From the NCBI GenBank assembly GCA_963797115.1, contig CAWCOH010000003.1, positions 157,243-221,242 of the forward strand: 64,000 nt of DNA, in the 5' to 3' direction. Numbering within the stretch: position 1 is the first letter of the stretch; each line of letters starts with the position of its first letter. Positions 63,839 through 64,000 of the stretch are shown here, piece by piece. The notes under the pieces are model-generated. The model did not search any database, had not been told where the DNA came from, and saw only the letters and a list, made by a program, of their open reading frames with translations. This stretch comes from AP-15 sp963797115. Its GTDB lineage: Bacteria > Pseudomonadota > Alphaproteobacteria > ATCC43930 > CGMCC-115725. The translations under genes were made by a program, and so were the position numbers.

Positions 63839-64000
63839 GTGCACAAACTCTTTCTTCTGCTGCCGGTGGGAGTTTTCGCGGTGGTACTCGTTGCCTTTGG
63901 ATTGGGGCTCAGCCACGACCCTACCTTGCTGCCATCGGCACTGATCGATCGCTCGGCCCCCGATTTCAATCTGCCAGGGCTGATCGACCCGGCGCAAGGA
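63839..64000 (+). CDS. ccmG: CcmG/DsbE, copy 2, partial at window end
   Basis: GTG 63839 starts VHKLFLLLPVGVFAVVLVAF, a membrane anchor, then DRSAPDFNLPGLIDPAQG, collinear with the N terminus of ccmG1. The thioredoxin active site lies beyond the window. The order predicts ccmF, ccmH and ccmI next. Confidence 0.9.
   Translation, partial: MHKLFLLLPVGVFAVVLVAFGLGLSHDPTLLPSALIDRSAPDFNLPGLIDPAQG

Overview
The window comes from a GC-rich alphaproteobacterium, most likely a Rhizobiales-type genome. The evidence is a C4-pathway 5-aminolevulinate synthase (hemA, two copies), a ccmC-D-E-G-F-H-I cytochrome c maturation order, IS110/IS5/IS1634/IS21 elements, a DUF3489-DUF2924-serine recombinase module and a palindromic repeat common in alphaproteobacteria. 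I cannot name genus or replicon. Much of the window is accessory and decaying: at least fifteen genes carry single-base frameshifts, in-frame TAG codons or truncations. Some of the indels could be assembly errors, so every pseudogene call needs raw reads.

Layout. 1-1600: two toxin-antitoxin remnants and a SnoaL-like gene. 1970-13260: mobile-element belt (IS110 inside a SnoaL-like gene, broken IS5, serine recombinase module, an unclassified divergent gene pair, IS1634 with a target duplication). 13370-18871 (minus): cytochrome c maturation operon 1, with ccmC/D/E/G intact and ccmF, ccmH and ccmI broken. 19500-34500: stress and redox genes (two peroxiredoxin-like proteins, alcohol dehydrogenase, DoxX, SnoaL, RidA, DUF417, DJ-1/PfpI, MsrA/MsrB, two quinone oxidoreductases, cupin, ABM monooxygenase) mixed with regulator, GST and membrane-protein remnants. 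34790-40800: hemC1, hemA1, cytochrome c, an exported protein and two cytochrome P460-family proteins. 41450-49010: a third oxidoreductase remnant, a pyridine nucleotide-disulfide oxidoreductase, broken mlaC-like gene, intact LysR regulator, rearranged zwf/IS630/winged-helix ATPase/amidase remnants. 49030-53350: group II intron whose reverse transcriptase is split by an IS21 element, abutting a comM fragment. 53370-54960: GST and an IS1380 remnant. 55430-64000 (plus): a second, inverted copy of the P460 module (P460-A, P460-B, exported protein, hemA2, hemC2), then cytochrome b561 and a second ccm operon (ccmC, ccmD, ccmE, start of ccmG) running off the window.

Working together. The two modules couple haem synthesis (HemA, HemC), haem export and covalent attachment (Ccm), and periplasmic haem proteins (P460-A, P460-B, cytochrome c). 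Eight copies, plus one degenerate copy, of a roughly 70-bp promoter-like element face the leading genes of these units: both P460-A genes, both ccmC genes, the DUF4440 gene, ABM, two quinone oxidoreductases and an mlaC-like remnant. Each has a LysR-type inverted repeat (TTATYGGGYCGATAA-like) upstream of a conserved TTTCAC...ATAGATT pair. One intact LysR gene (45134-46066) and one broken paralogue each end next to an element. I infer a LysR-controlled regulon for haem proteins and redox or reactive-species defence; the inducer and the P460 substrate cannot be read from sequence.
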